A stretch of 64,000 bases of DNA from CAZEDU01 sp964511185 (GTDB lineage: Bacteria > Myxococcota > Myxococcia > Myxococcales > Myxococcaceae), in the NCBI GenBank assembly GCA_964511185.1, contig CAZEDU010000009.1, positions 1-64,000 on the forward strand, given 5' to 3'. Position 1 is the stretch's first letter. Each line of letters starts with the position of its first letter. Shown one piece after another: positions 28,473 through 36,129 of this stretch. The translations under genes and the position numbers were made by a program. The notes under the pieces were generated by a model. The model was not told the DNA's origin. It ran no database searches and worked only from the letters and a program-made list of their open reading frames with translations.

Positions 28473-29390
28473 TCAGCGCGTGGGGTTGTGCTCGAAGCGC
28501 TGCGCCAGCCCGTCCAGCTCGCCGGCGAGGGAGGGGTGCGCGCCCTTGGCCGCGGCGATGAGCGCGGGCGTGCTCGGGGCGTCGACCACCATCAGCGCGT
28601 TGGACGCCGCCTGGCGGAGCTCGCCATCGAGCTGCACGAACGCGTGCATCAGCGCCTCGGCGCAGGCGGCGCGGATGGCCTGCTCTTCGGTGCGGTCGGC
28701 CAGCGTCGCCCAGGCCCAGGCGGAGCCCAGGTCCGACAGCGAGCGGATCAGCTGCGCCGCGAGCGCCGGGTCCTTCTCGACGCGCAGCTGCGCGGCGATC
28801 GCCTGCGCCGCCGGCAGCTGCCGCAGGTGGCCCAGGCCGGCGTACACCGCCACCCGGCGCTGCCCCTCCGCGCGGGTCAGCGCCAGGAGCTGCTCGCGCG
28901 CCGACGGCGTGTTGGTGGTGCCGAGCGCCACCGCGGCGGCGCGGTAGAGGGAAGCGTCGAGGTTGGGCTGCCGGAGCACCGTCGACCACAGCGGCTCGAG
29001 CGCGGGGTCGCCCACGCTGCCCGCCGCCTCGATGAGGCCGGCCCGCCACGCGCTCGACGCGCTGGCGTTCAGCCGCGCGCCGCCGGGCGTCTTGTAGACC
29101 AGCGCCTCGACCAGCGGCCAAACCGACTCGCGCGCGAGGATGCGCAGCGCCGGCGCCAACGGGGCGCGCTCACCGCGCTTGCGCGCGTCGAGCTGAGGCA
29201 CCTGCGCGTAGAACCGGGCGAGCGACTCGAACGCCTGCGGGTTCTGCGCCCGCGCGGCTTGAATCCGCTCCGACAGCTGCGTGCGCAGCGTTGGGTCGAG
29301 CCGGGCCGCGTCGAGCACGGCCCCCTGCGCCAAGGCGACGTTCGCCACGAGTGCAAAGACCAAAGTCGAAATCGAGCTCACGTTTTTCAT
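28473..29390 (-). CDS. Exported HEAT-repeat-like protein
   Basis: The 305-residue protein has a signal peptide (STLVFALVANVALAQG) and then an all-helical, Ala/Leu-rich solenoid with HEAT-like repeats (for example LYRAAAVALGTTNTPSAREQLL and VAVYAGLGHLRQLPAAQAIA). HEAT repeats usually bind proteins. The start ATG overlaps the stop of the protein-arginine deiminase gene (ATGA), so the two are translationally coupled and the proteins probably act together outside the cytoplasmic membrane. A terminator lies just after the stop. Confidence 0.8.
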   Translation of the reverse strand: MKNVSSISTLVFALVANVALAQGAVLDAARLDPTLRTQLSERIQAARAQNPQAFESLARFYAQVPQLDARKRGERAPLAPALRILARESVWPLVEALVYKTPGGARLNASASSAWRAGLIEAAGSVGDPALEPLWSTVLRQPNLDASLYRAAAVALGTTNTPSAREQLLALTRAEGQRRVAVYAGLGHLRQLPAAQAIAAQLRVEKDPALAAQLIRSLSDLGSAWAWATLADRTEEQAIRAACAEALMHAFVQLDGELRQAASNALMVVDAPSTPALIAAAKGAHPSLAGELDGLAQRFEHNPTR

Positions 29391-31360
29391 CGCCCACTCT
29401 CCCACCAGCGCGCCGTCGGAATCTGGCGAGCCGAGTTGGTGCCGCAGTGAACCTCGCCCGAGAGGCGGTGGTAGAGGTCCCAATCGTCCACCCAGCGCAC
29501 TCCGACGCCGTAGGGCGCGAGCGCGTTCTCGAACTGCGTCTTGAAGATGTCCTTGCCGCCGATGATCGGACCGAACGGGTCGGGCGCGATCAGCTTCTGA
29601 CCGTCGACCACCAGCGCGTTCACCGTGCCGGGCTGGTAGGCGATGAGGTAGCCCTGGTCGGACTCGAAGAGGAACGGAATGCGGACGATCTCGCCCTCGG
29701 TGAGCCCCGTCGCCTGCTTGATGATCGCCACCTGCGCGTTGATCGCCGCCGCCGCGGTCGCGCTCGCCTGCATGATCGCGGTGTCGGCCAGCACCTGACT
29801 GATGGTGCGGGTCGCCGAGACCAAGCGGGTGCCGTTCAAGTCGAAGACGTACTTCCCGGTGTGCAGCGTGACGTTGCCATTGCCGGCCGACTGCGCCTGC
29901 TGGAGCATGTTCCTCGCCAGCGTCGGGTCGCCCACCAGCATCACCCAGCCTCGTGGGCTGTTCGCCTTCACGAATGAAATGGTCTCGTCGACGTGGCTGA
30001 CGATGAGCCACGAGGTGTCGACGTAGACGGCGGGCTGCATCGCCTGCGCTTCGACCATGCGCGTGAAGCGCTTGTCCGTGTAGAACGAGCTCACGCTGCC
30101 TCGGAGCACGCGCCCGAGCGGGTAGCTCTGGCCGTTGTGCGTGTACGGCGGAATCGTCTCGAGGTTGCCGAACGAGTTGAGCGATTGCATCTGCTGCGAG
30201 TGCGACTTGTCGAACTCCTGCACGCCGGCGACGTCTTTGCCGCGCAGCCGCGTGAAGACGACGCGGCCCGCTTGGCGCAGCGGGAAGGAAGCGCTTTGGG
30301 GGTTGTAGTAGTTCGCTGAGCGGTAGTTCACGCGGATGACCTTCTGCGCGCCGCTCGGGCCGGGCATCGACATGTAGCCGGTCTCGAAGAAGTCCTGCGT
30401 CCATTGGTCGATGTCGACCGGGATGTCGTCCCACGGGGCCGAGGAGCCCAGGCTGCTCGCCGCGGCCTTCACCGCGCTGCGGAAGGCGGTCGAGTCCGGG
30501 TTGCCCGAGACGGCGCTGACGAACAGCTGCTCCGACGGGAGCAGGTGGTGGAAGGTCATCACCGGCGAGACGCGCATGCGCGCCTGGTCGGTATAGGTGC
30601 CCGCCTTCACGTTGGCGCTGTTGTTCGGCACCGTGACGGTGAGCGTCAGGTCGACGTAGCCGTTCCACACCGAGGCGTCGCGGACGATGTCCTTGCCTTC
30701 GATGAGCAGATCGAGCCCGGACTTGAGCTCGGCCTCGGTGAGCGCCGCGCCCGGCGCGTACACCGCGTAGCTGGTGCCCACCTTCTTGAAGAACCGAACG
30801 CGCGCGGCCGCAGCGGCCGGAGCGACCTCGAGCTTCGCGGTGGTGCCGGGCACCGCCTGCGCCCAGGCGCGCACCTTCACCGGCGCCAGGTCGAGCAGGT
30901 CGTCGTTTCCGTTCACGATCTCGTCAGAGGCGTCGTGGCACGCGGCGAGCTGCGCGTCGGTGGTCGAATTCGTCCCGGGGCAGCGCTTGGTGTCGTCATC
31001 GATGTTCGCCAGGAACACCGCGCCCAACTGCGCGTTCCACGCCTTGCGGTCGAGCGCCGCGTCGGCCTCGTTCGCCACGCCGTCGCGGTTGGCGTCGACC
31101 AACAGCTTGATGTCGGGCACCGCGCCGTTCGGGTTGTTGTTGGTGTTCGGATCGGGATCCGGATCCGGGTTGTTTGGATCCGGGTCCGGCTCGTTCGGGT
31201 CCGGATCGGTGTTGTTCGGATCCGGGGTGTGGGTCGGCGGGTTGTTCGTGCCGTTCTGCTGATTCGACGGCTGCGTGGGCTGAGGGCCGCACGCCAGGCC
31301 GGCGCAGGCGACCGCGGCAGCCACCAGCAGCGCGGCGCGGGTCGAACGAAGTGGGTGCAT
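29387..31360 (-). CDS. Lipoprotein with eukaryotic-type protein-arginine deiminase (PAD) domain
   Basis: The 657-residue protein should convert peptidyl-arginine to citrulline at the cell surface. A lipobox (CAGLAC, Cys24) is followed by a Pro/Asn/Asp-rich linker (about 25-79), a middle domain with an acidic VDANRDG segment, and a PAD C-terminal domain from about 270. All four PAD catalytic residues line up with human PAD4: Asp323 in WTQDFFETGY, His456 and Asp458 in SHVDE, and Cys639 in GEVHCGTN. Other matching blocks are NSFGNLE, YPLGR and DPFGPII. The length is close to human PAD4 (663). A 7-bp hairpin (31394-31415) lies in the leader. The HEAT-like gene is coupled downstream. The family call is firm; substrate and calcium need are inferred. 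Confidence 0.93.
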   Translation of the reverse strand: MHPLRSTRAALLVAAAVACAGLACGPQPTQPSNQQNGTNNPPTHTPDPNNTDPDPNEPDPDPNNPDPDPDPNTNNNPNGAVPDIKLLVDANRDGVANEADAALDRKAWNAQLGAVFLANIDDDTKRCPGTNSTTDAQLAACHDASDEIVNGNDDLLDLAPVKVRAWAQAVPGTTAKLEVAPAAAAARVRFFKKVGTSYAVYAPGAALTEAELKSGLDLLIEGKDIVRDASVWNGYVDLTLTVTVPNNSANVKAGTYTDQARMRVSPVMTFHHLLPSEQLFVSAVSGNPDSTAFRSAVKAAASSLGSSAPWDDIPVDIDQWTQDFFETGYMSMPGPSGAQKVIRVNYRSANYYNPQSASFPLRQAGRVVFTRLRGKDVAGVQEFDKSHSQQMQSLNSFGNLETIPPYTHNGQSYPLGRVLRGSVSSFYTDKRFTRMVEAQAMQPAVYVDTSWLIVSHVDETISFVKANSPRGWVMLVGDPTLARNMLQQAQSAGNGNVTLHTGKYVFDLNGTRLVSATRTISQVLADTAIMQASATAAAAINAQVAIIKQATGLTEGEIVRIPFLFESDQGYLIAYQPGTVNALVVDGQKLIAPDPFGPIIGGKDIFKTQFENALAPYGVGVRWVDDWDLYHRLSGEVHCGTNSARQIPTARWWESGR

Positions 31361-31524
31361 TGAGAAGACTCCGATAAAGAGTGCCACGACGCGGGTCCGG
31401 CTTCCCTTCCGGGCCCCTCCACGTGCGGTGCACGCGCCACCTACCTGACCGCAGATCGGTCCACACGCGCAAGTCGCGCCATTCCCTTGAAACTGCCAAG
31501 AGACGCAATCTGTCCGAATTTTGG

Positions 31525-32646
31525 TCAGTGATTGCCCAGGAGTTGCCGGGAAATCACAACCCGCTGAACATCCGAGGCGCCTTCGTAGATGCGCAGCGCG
31601 CGGATGTCTCGATAGAGCCGCTCGAGCGGGTGGCCGCGGACGAGCGCGACCCCGCCGTGGACTTGGAGGCAGCGGTCGATGATCCGCTGCGCGGCCTCGG
31701 TCGAGAAGAGCTTGGCGACCGCCGCCTCGTACGTCACGCGCTCGGCGCCCGCGTCCTTGGTCGCCGCGGCGCGGTGCACGAGCAGCCGCGAGGCGTCGAG
31801 CTCGACGGCGCTGTCGGCGAGCAGGAACTGCACGCCCTGCAGGTCGGCCAACGGCGCGCCGAACTGGTGGCGCGAGCGCGCGTACGAGAGCGCTTCGTCC
31901 AGCGCCCGCCGCGCCATGCCGATCGCCGCCGCTCCCACGGTGCTGCGGAACAGGTCGAGCGTCCCGAGCGCCAGCCGCATGCCGTGGCCTTCTTGGCCGA
32001 GCCGCGCGCTCGCGCTCACCCGGCAGCCGTCGAAGGACAGCTCGCCGATCGGGTGCTCGCCCAGCAGCGCCATCGGGCGGATGCGCAGCCCCTTCGCGTC
32101 GGCCGGCACCACGAAGGCGGACAGGCCCTTGGGCCCTTCGGAGGTGCGCGCGAAGACGGTGTAGTGCGTCGCGACGCCCGCGTTGGAGATGAAGCGCTTG
32201 GCGCCGTCGAGCACGTACGCGTCGCCTTCCTTCACCGCGCGCGTGCTCACCGCCGCCACGTCGGAGCCGGCGTTGGGCTCGGTGAGCGCGAAGGCGAAGA
32301 GCGCGCGGCCGTCGACGACCTGCGGGAGCCAACGCTGCTTTTGCTGCTCGTCGCCGCCGAGCACGACGGGGTGGCTGCCCAGCCCCTGCACCGCGAAGAG
32401 CGAGTCGGCCGCGGCGGAGCGGTACGCCATCTCTTCGCGCAGGACGCACAGCGCGCGCAGGTCCACCTTGGGCGCCACGCCGCCGTACGCGGACGGGACG
32501 AGGTAGCCGTAGTAGCCCAGCGCCTTCACCCGCGCCGCGAGCGCGGCGTCGGTCTCGGGGACGTCGGGCTTGGGCTCGAGCCCCGCGAAGGCCTTTTGCG
32601 CTTGGGCCTTGAGCGCTTCGTGCTCGGCGGTGAGGAAGGAGATCAT
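31525..32646 (-). CDS. Acyl-CoA dehydrogenase
   Basis: The 373-residue FAD enzyme would introduce an alpha-beta double bond in an acyl-CoA. It shows the family segments ALTEPNAGSDVAAVSTRA (FAD/substrate region), GAKRFISNAGVA, RSRHQFGAPLADLQ, VHGGVALVRGHPLERLYRD and the catalytic glutamate in IYEGASDVQ. Its stop is 164 bases upstream of the PAD gene. The enoyl-CoA hydratase gene ends 3 bases before its start, so the two form an operon that carries out two successive beta-oxidation-type steps. Confidence 0.94.
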   Translation of the reverse strand: MISFLTAEHEALKAQAQKAFAGLEPKPDVPETDAALAARVKALGYYGYLVPSAYGGVAPKVDLRALCVLREEMAYRSAAADSLFAVQGLGSHPVVLGGDEQQKQRWLPQVVDGRALFAFALTEPNAGSDVAAVSTRAVKEGDAYVLDGAKRFISNAGVATHYTVFARTSEGPKGLSAFVVPADAKGLRIRPMALLGEHPIGELSFDGCRVSASARLGQEGHGMRLALGTLDLFRSTVGAAAIGMARRALDEALSYARSRHQFGAPLADLQGVQFLLADSAVELDASRLLVHRAAATKDAGAERVTYEAAVAKLFSTEAAQRIIDRCLQVHGGVALVRGHPLERLYRDIRALRIYEGASDVQRVVISRQLLGNH

Positions 32647-32649
32647 CTC

Positions 32650-33447
32650 TTAGCGGCCGGTGAAGCGCGCGGGGCGCTTGTGGACGAAGGCCTCGTAGGC
32701 TTCGCGGAAGTCCTTGGTCTGCATGCAGACCGCCTGCGCGCGGGCCTCGTTGTCGAGCGCGCCCCACAGGTCCATGTTGAGCTCGCCGTTGAGCAGCTCC
32801 TTCGTCATGCCGAGCGCGAAGGTGGGGCCTTCGGCCAACCGCTTCGCCCACGCCATGGCCTCGGCGAGCACCTTGTCGGGCGCGACGACCTTGTTGAACA
32901 GCCCGTAGCGCTCGGCGGTGACCGCGTCGATCGCGTCGCCGAACATCAACAGCTCGGTCGCGCGGCCCAGGCCGACGAGCTTGGGGAGCAGGTACGCCGC
33001 GCCCATGTCGGCCCCCGCGAGGCCGACCTTCACGAAGAGGAAAGCGAGCTTGGCGCTCTCCGAGGCGACGCGCAGGTCCGACGCGAGCGCGATGACCGAG
33101 CCGGCCCCCGCGGCGGTCCCGTTGAGCGCGGCGATGATCGGCTTGCGCAGCGCGCGCATGTTGCGGATGAGGTCGCAGGTCATGCGGGTGAAGTCGACGA
33201 GCCCCGGCATGTCGCGCGAGAACAGCTCGCCGATGATGCTGTTGACGTCGCCGCCCGAGCAGAAGCCGCGCCCTTCGCCGGTGATCACCACCGAGGCGAC
33301 CTGGCCGTCGCGCTCCAGGGCGTAGAAGTGGTCGGTCAGCTCTCGGTAGACGTCGAAGGTGAGCGAGTTGAGCGTGTCGGGCCGGGTGAAGGTGATGACC
33401 CCGACGCGGTCTTTCACTTCGAAGCGGAAGGAAGTGGGGGAGCGCAT
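32650..33447 (-). CDS. Enoyl-CoA hydratase/isomerase family protein
   Basis: The 265-residue crotonase-fold protein has the CoA-binding and oxyanion-hole segments: FCSGGDVNSI and AALNGTAAGAGSVIALASDLRVAS. It also carries an aspartate in GLAGADMGAAYLLPKLVG. Crotonases hydrate enoyl-CoAs or catalyse isomerase, hydrolase or lyase steps. The related enzymes in 2-aminobenzoyl-CoA and benzoyl-CoA clusters have similar context. It lies just upstream of the acyl-CoA dehydrogenase in one operon. Confidence 0.92.
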   Translation of the reverse strand: MRSPTSFRFEVKDRVGVITFTRPDTLNSLTFDVYRELTDHFYALERDGQVASVVITGEGRGFCSGGDVNSIIGELFSRDMPGLVDFTRMTCDLIRNMRALRKPIIAALNGTAAGAGSVIALASDLRVASESAKLAFLFVKVGLAGADMGAAYLLPKLVGLGRATELLMFGDAIDAVTAERYGLFNKVVAPDKVLAEAMAWAKRLAEGPTFALGMTKELLNGELNMDLWGALDNEARAQAVCMQTKDFREAYEAFVHKRPARFTGR

Positions 33448-33504
33448 GGGCGCGCTCTTAGCACTTCGGGTCGGGAGAGGCAGCCAGGATGGGAGGCGTG
33501 GCGG

Positions 33505-34443
33505 TCATTGTCGAGGCGCGTCGCCGAGCACGGCCTGGCTGTGCCGCGCCGCGAGCGCTCGGTGGACGAGCGCCTCGAGCGCCCCCCGGCGGGTACGCAG
33601 CATCTCGCGCGTGATCTTGATCACCCGCCAGCCGTGCTCCTGCAGCACGTTCTCGATCCACTGATCCTCCTCCCACGTGCGCGGCTGCCGATGAATGGTC
33701 CCGCCATGCACGAGCACCACGACCTTGGCCTCGGGCCAGACCAAGTCGCCTTCAATGAGGTAGTGGTCCTTTTCGATGATGCAGTGGCGCCGAATCGGAG
33801 TGGGGAGCTTCGCCTCGCGCAGAAACGCCGCGACGTCGGTCTCGAGCTCGCTGTCGGTCGACTTCTGATGGGTCCGCTCCGCCAAGAGCGACTCGAGGTG
33901 CGCGACCTGCCCGCGTCCCCGCCGGCCGTTCCGCTCGATGCACCACTTCACGTGCTCCACGCTCACCATCTTGCGCCGCAGCGCTTCATCGAGCGTCCGC
34001 TCCAGGCGCAGCGGCGTCACGAAGCGGCCGAGGTCGAGGATCGTCCGCTCGACGGTGGTCACCGGAATCCCGTAGCGGACCGTCCGGTCCGCGCGTTCGA
34101 GGCGCATCACCCGGTGCAGCAGGATACCTTCGGGGGCGGTCAAATCCGACGTGCTCGCCAGCTCCACCCGACCGCGACCATAGCCCTGCAGCTCCCAGAG
34201 CGCCGCCGCGGCCCGACCGTAGACGACCGCTCTGCCTTTCGCCCAAAGCGTCGCGGCGACCAGCCGTTGTCGCCAGCTGTCCGGCGCCGCGGTCGCTCGA
34301 AACACCTCCGGGTGGACGCGCGCCCACGTGCCGTTCGTCAGGAGCGTCTGAATCTGATGGCGGGTCAACCCCAACGCGACGGCTTGCGCGCGCGCGAGCA
34401 CGCCGAATTGCGCCGCCGTGAGGTTTCGCCAGGTCCGTTCCAT
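33505..34443 (-). CDS. AbiEi-like N-terminal domain fused to a DUF559/Vsr-like domain
   Basis: The 312-residue protein starts with a winged-helix AbiEi-type region (GVLARAQAVALGLTRHQIQTLLTNGTWARVHPEVF), as in transcription-repressing antitoxins. It ends in a DUF559 nuclease-like fold (DSELETDVAAFL up to WRVIKITREML). The usual metal-binding run after DLVWPEAK is LVHGG here rather than the common E-x-D-G, so the nuclease may be inactive or altered. No AbiEii-type toxin gene is adjacent. It is placed between catabolic genes, with no shared operon signs. Its place in genomes near mobile elements is common, but no mobile element is seen here. Confidence 0.75.
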   Translation of the reverse strand: MERTWRNLTAAQFGVLARAQAVALGLTRHQIQTLLTNGTWARVHPEVFRATAAPDSWRQRLVAATLWAKGRAVVYGRAAAALWELQGYGRGRVELASTSDLTAPEGILLHRVMRLERADRTVRYGIPVTTVERTILDLGRFVTPLRLERTLDEALRRKMVSVEHVKWCIERNGRRGRGQVAHLESLLAERTHQKSTDSELETDVAAFLREAKLPTPIRRHCIIEKDHYLIEGDLVWPEAKVVVLVHGGTIHRQPRTWEEDQWIENVLQEHGWRVIKITREMLRTRRGALEALVHRALAARHSQAVLGDAPRQ

Positions 34444-34603
34444 TTCTCTCGGTAACCAAGCCGATTAAACCGGCACCATTACCCAGAGAATCACGCAGAG
34501 CCCTGACATCCCCTCCGGTTCGAGGCTCGGCACAGCAAGCCCGTCCGAGGCACCGCCGAACGCTGACGTCGCGAGCCGCGCTTATAGGCCCCGCCGCAGC
34601 GCT

Positions 34604-35011
34604 TCAAAGGACCGCGGTCGCCTCAATTTCCACCAGCGCCTCGTCCTCGAGCAGCGCGCTCACCTGCACCAGCGCCATCGCCGGGAAGTGCCTCCCGATG
34701 ACTCGCTTCCACGCCGCGCCGACGTCCTTGACCGCGTCCAGGTACATCCGCTTGTCCGTGACGTAGACCGTCATCCGGACAATCTGCTCCGGCGCGCCGC
34801 CGGCGGTCTTCACCACCGCCACCACGTTCTCGAGCGCACGCTCGAACTGCCGCGCGAACCCCTTCTCCAACCGCGGCTCGGCGCTCGTCGGGTCCCAGCC
34901 GATCTGCCCGGCCACGAAGAGCAGCTCCCCTTGGGCGACCACGCCGTTGGCGTATCCCTTGGGCTTCGCCCACCCTTGCGGCTGCACCGTGCGTGGCATT
35001 CGCGCGCCCAT
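34604..35011 (-). CDS. RidA family protein
   Basis: The 135-residue protein has the YjgF/YER057c/UK114 (Rid) fold: GELLFVAGQIGWDP, the FERALENVVAVVKTAGG helix, RMTVYVTDKRMYLDAVKDV and the ending ALVEIEATAVL. The arginine used for imine deamination in classic RidA, normally in a P-A-R-S-x-V run, is replaced (PAMALVQV). So it is likely a member of another Rid subgroup with a different reaction. Rid proteins are typical members of 2-aminobenzoyl-CoA degradation clusters. It starts 10 bases after the SDR stop, in one operon with it. Confidence 0.88.
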   Translation of the reverse strand: MGARMPRTVQPQGWAKPKGYANGVVAQGELLFVAGQIGWDPTSAEPRLEKGFARQFERALENVVAVVKTAGGAPEQIVRMTVYVTDKRMYLDAVKDVGAAWKRVIGRHFPAMALVQVSALLEDEALVEIEATAVL

Positions 35012-35021
35012 GCTGTCTCCG

Positions 35022-35789
35022 TCAGGCCAGCTCGCCGCCGTCCATCGTGTAGCAGGCGCCGGTGATGATCGCCGCCGCCGGCGACGCCAGGAACACGCAC
35101 AGCTCGGCCACCTGCGACGGGCTCACCAGGCGGCCCATCGGGTTGAGCTGGGCGAGCGCGTCGCGCGCCTCGCCTTCGGTCCGTCCCGTCGCCTTCGCGA
35201 TGTTCTTCGCCGACGCGGCGAGCATGTCGGTGTCGGTCCAGCCCGGGCAGATGGCGTTGACCGTCACGCCCTTGGCCGCGAACTCCACCGCCAGCGAGCG
35301 GGTCAGCCCGACCAGCGCGTGCTTCGACGCGCTGTACGCCGACGTGTACTTGAACCCCTTCAACCCCGCGGTCGAGGCGATGTTGATCACCCGCCCGCCG
35401 CCGTTGGCCGCCATCCGCGGCATCAGCTCGCGGCAGAGCAGGAACGGCGCGGTCGTGTTCACCGTCAGCGTCCGGACGAACGTCTCGAGGTCCGTCTTGG
35501 CGAGCGGCGCGGAAGGGGCGACCCCGGCGTTGTTCACCAGCACCTGAGGCACGCCCGCGTTCAGCACCGACTGCGCCGCCGCGACCACGTCCTCCGGCCG
35601 TTCGGCGTCGAAGCGGAGCGGCAGCACCTTGCCGGTGGTGGCGGCGGCGTCGGCCTCCAGGTCCGCGAGCGCGTCGACGGACCGCGCGAGCGCCCAGACC
35701 GCGTACCCTTCCTGCGCCAGACGCAGGGCGATGGCGCGGCCGATGCCTCGGCTGGCGCCTGTGACGATGGCGTATGGAAGCGAGCTCAC
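35022..35789 (-). CDS. Short-chain dehydrogenase/reductase (SDR)
   Basis: This is a classical SDR of about 255 residues. The nucleotide-binding motif TGASRGIGRA sits near the N-terminus. The NNAG motif follows, and the catalytic Ser-Tyr-Lys triad is seen in NIASTAGLKGFKYTSAYSASKHAL. The C-terminal part has NAICPGWTDTDM, a frequent SDR segment. I chose a GTG start at 35789; a GTG at 35822 would add 11 residues, and neither has a strong ribosome-binding site. The protein would oxidise or reduce a hydroxyl or keto group. The RidA gene follows after 10 bases, and both fit an aryl-CoA catabolic set. Confidence 0.9.
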   Translation of the reverse strand: MSSLPYAIVTGASRGIGRAIALRLAQEGYAVWALARSVDALADLEADAAATTGKVLPLRFDAERPEDVVAAAQSVLNAGVPQVLVNNAGVAPSAPLAKTDLETFVRTLTVNTTAPFLLCRELMPRMAANGGGRVINIASTAGLKGFKYTSAYSASKHALVGLTRSLAVEFAAKGVTVNAICPGWTDTDMLAASAKNIAKATGRTEGEARDALAQLNPMGRLVSPSQVAELCVFLASPAAAIITGACYTMDGGELA

Positions 35790-35836
35790 GGTGCGGTGCG
35801 AAAGGTCCGCCAGTCGTACCACAGCCGAGCGAGCCG

Positions 35837-35980
35837 CTACTCCTCTTCTTCGTCCTCGTCGCGCTCGTCCTCGAGCTCGTCCTCTTCGTTCTCGAAGAGG
35901 TGCGCGAGCCCTTCGTACTCCTCGAGCTTGTCGTACTCGTCTTTCTCGTCGTCCCGACGCCGCACCCCGACCACGTTCAT
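35837..35980 (-). CDS. Small acidic protein (47 residues)
   Basis: The protein is 47 residues. It starts MNVVGVRRRDDEKDEYDKL and ends in a run of Glu/Asp (DEDEEEE). About 23 of its residues are Asp or Glu and there is no membrane span or cysteine, so it is expected to be disordered, soluble and strongly negative. A strong AGGAGGGG ribosome-binding site lies 6-10 bases before the ATG at 35980, better than for most genes in the window. It lies between the SDR gene (same strand, 48 bases downstream) and the glutaryl-CoA dehydrogenase gene. Acidic proteins of this kind can mimic DNA or bind basic partners, but no function can be assigned. Confidence 0.75.
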   Translation of the reverse strand: MNVVGVRRRDDEKDEYDKLEEYEGLAHLFENEEDELEDERDEDEEEE

Positions 35981-36129
35981 GGTTTTCCCCTCCTGCACAG
36001 AAAGCGGCGGGAAACTACGCCCGATTCGAGGGGCGGCAACTCGAGCCCGTTCGCTGTTTGACTCGCTTCGCGCCGCGACGTTACAAGCCCGACGTTTCGC
36101 ACCTCCACAACGCTTCGGGAGTGACGCTC

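Noticed and set aside
29387..32851. A 1154-codon open frame on the minus strand
   Set aside because: The first part is a shadow of the acyl-CoA dehydrogenase. The real PAD gene starts at 31360 with a lipoprotein signal.
31381..34455. A 1024-codon open frame on the plus strand
   Set aside because: It is antisense to three known genes and has low-complexity, Arg/Val/His-rich protein.
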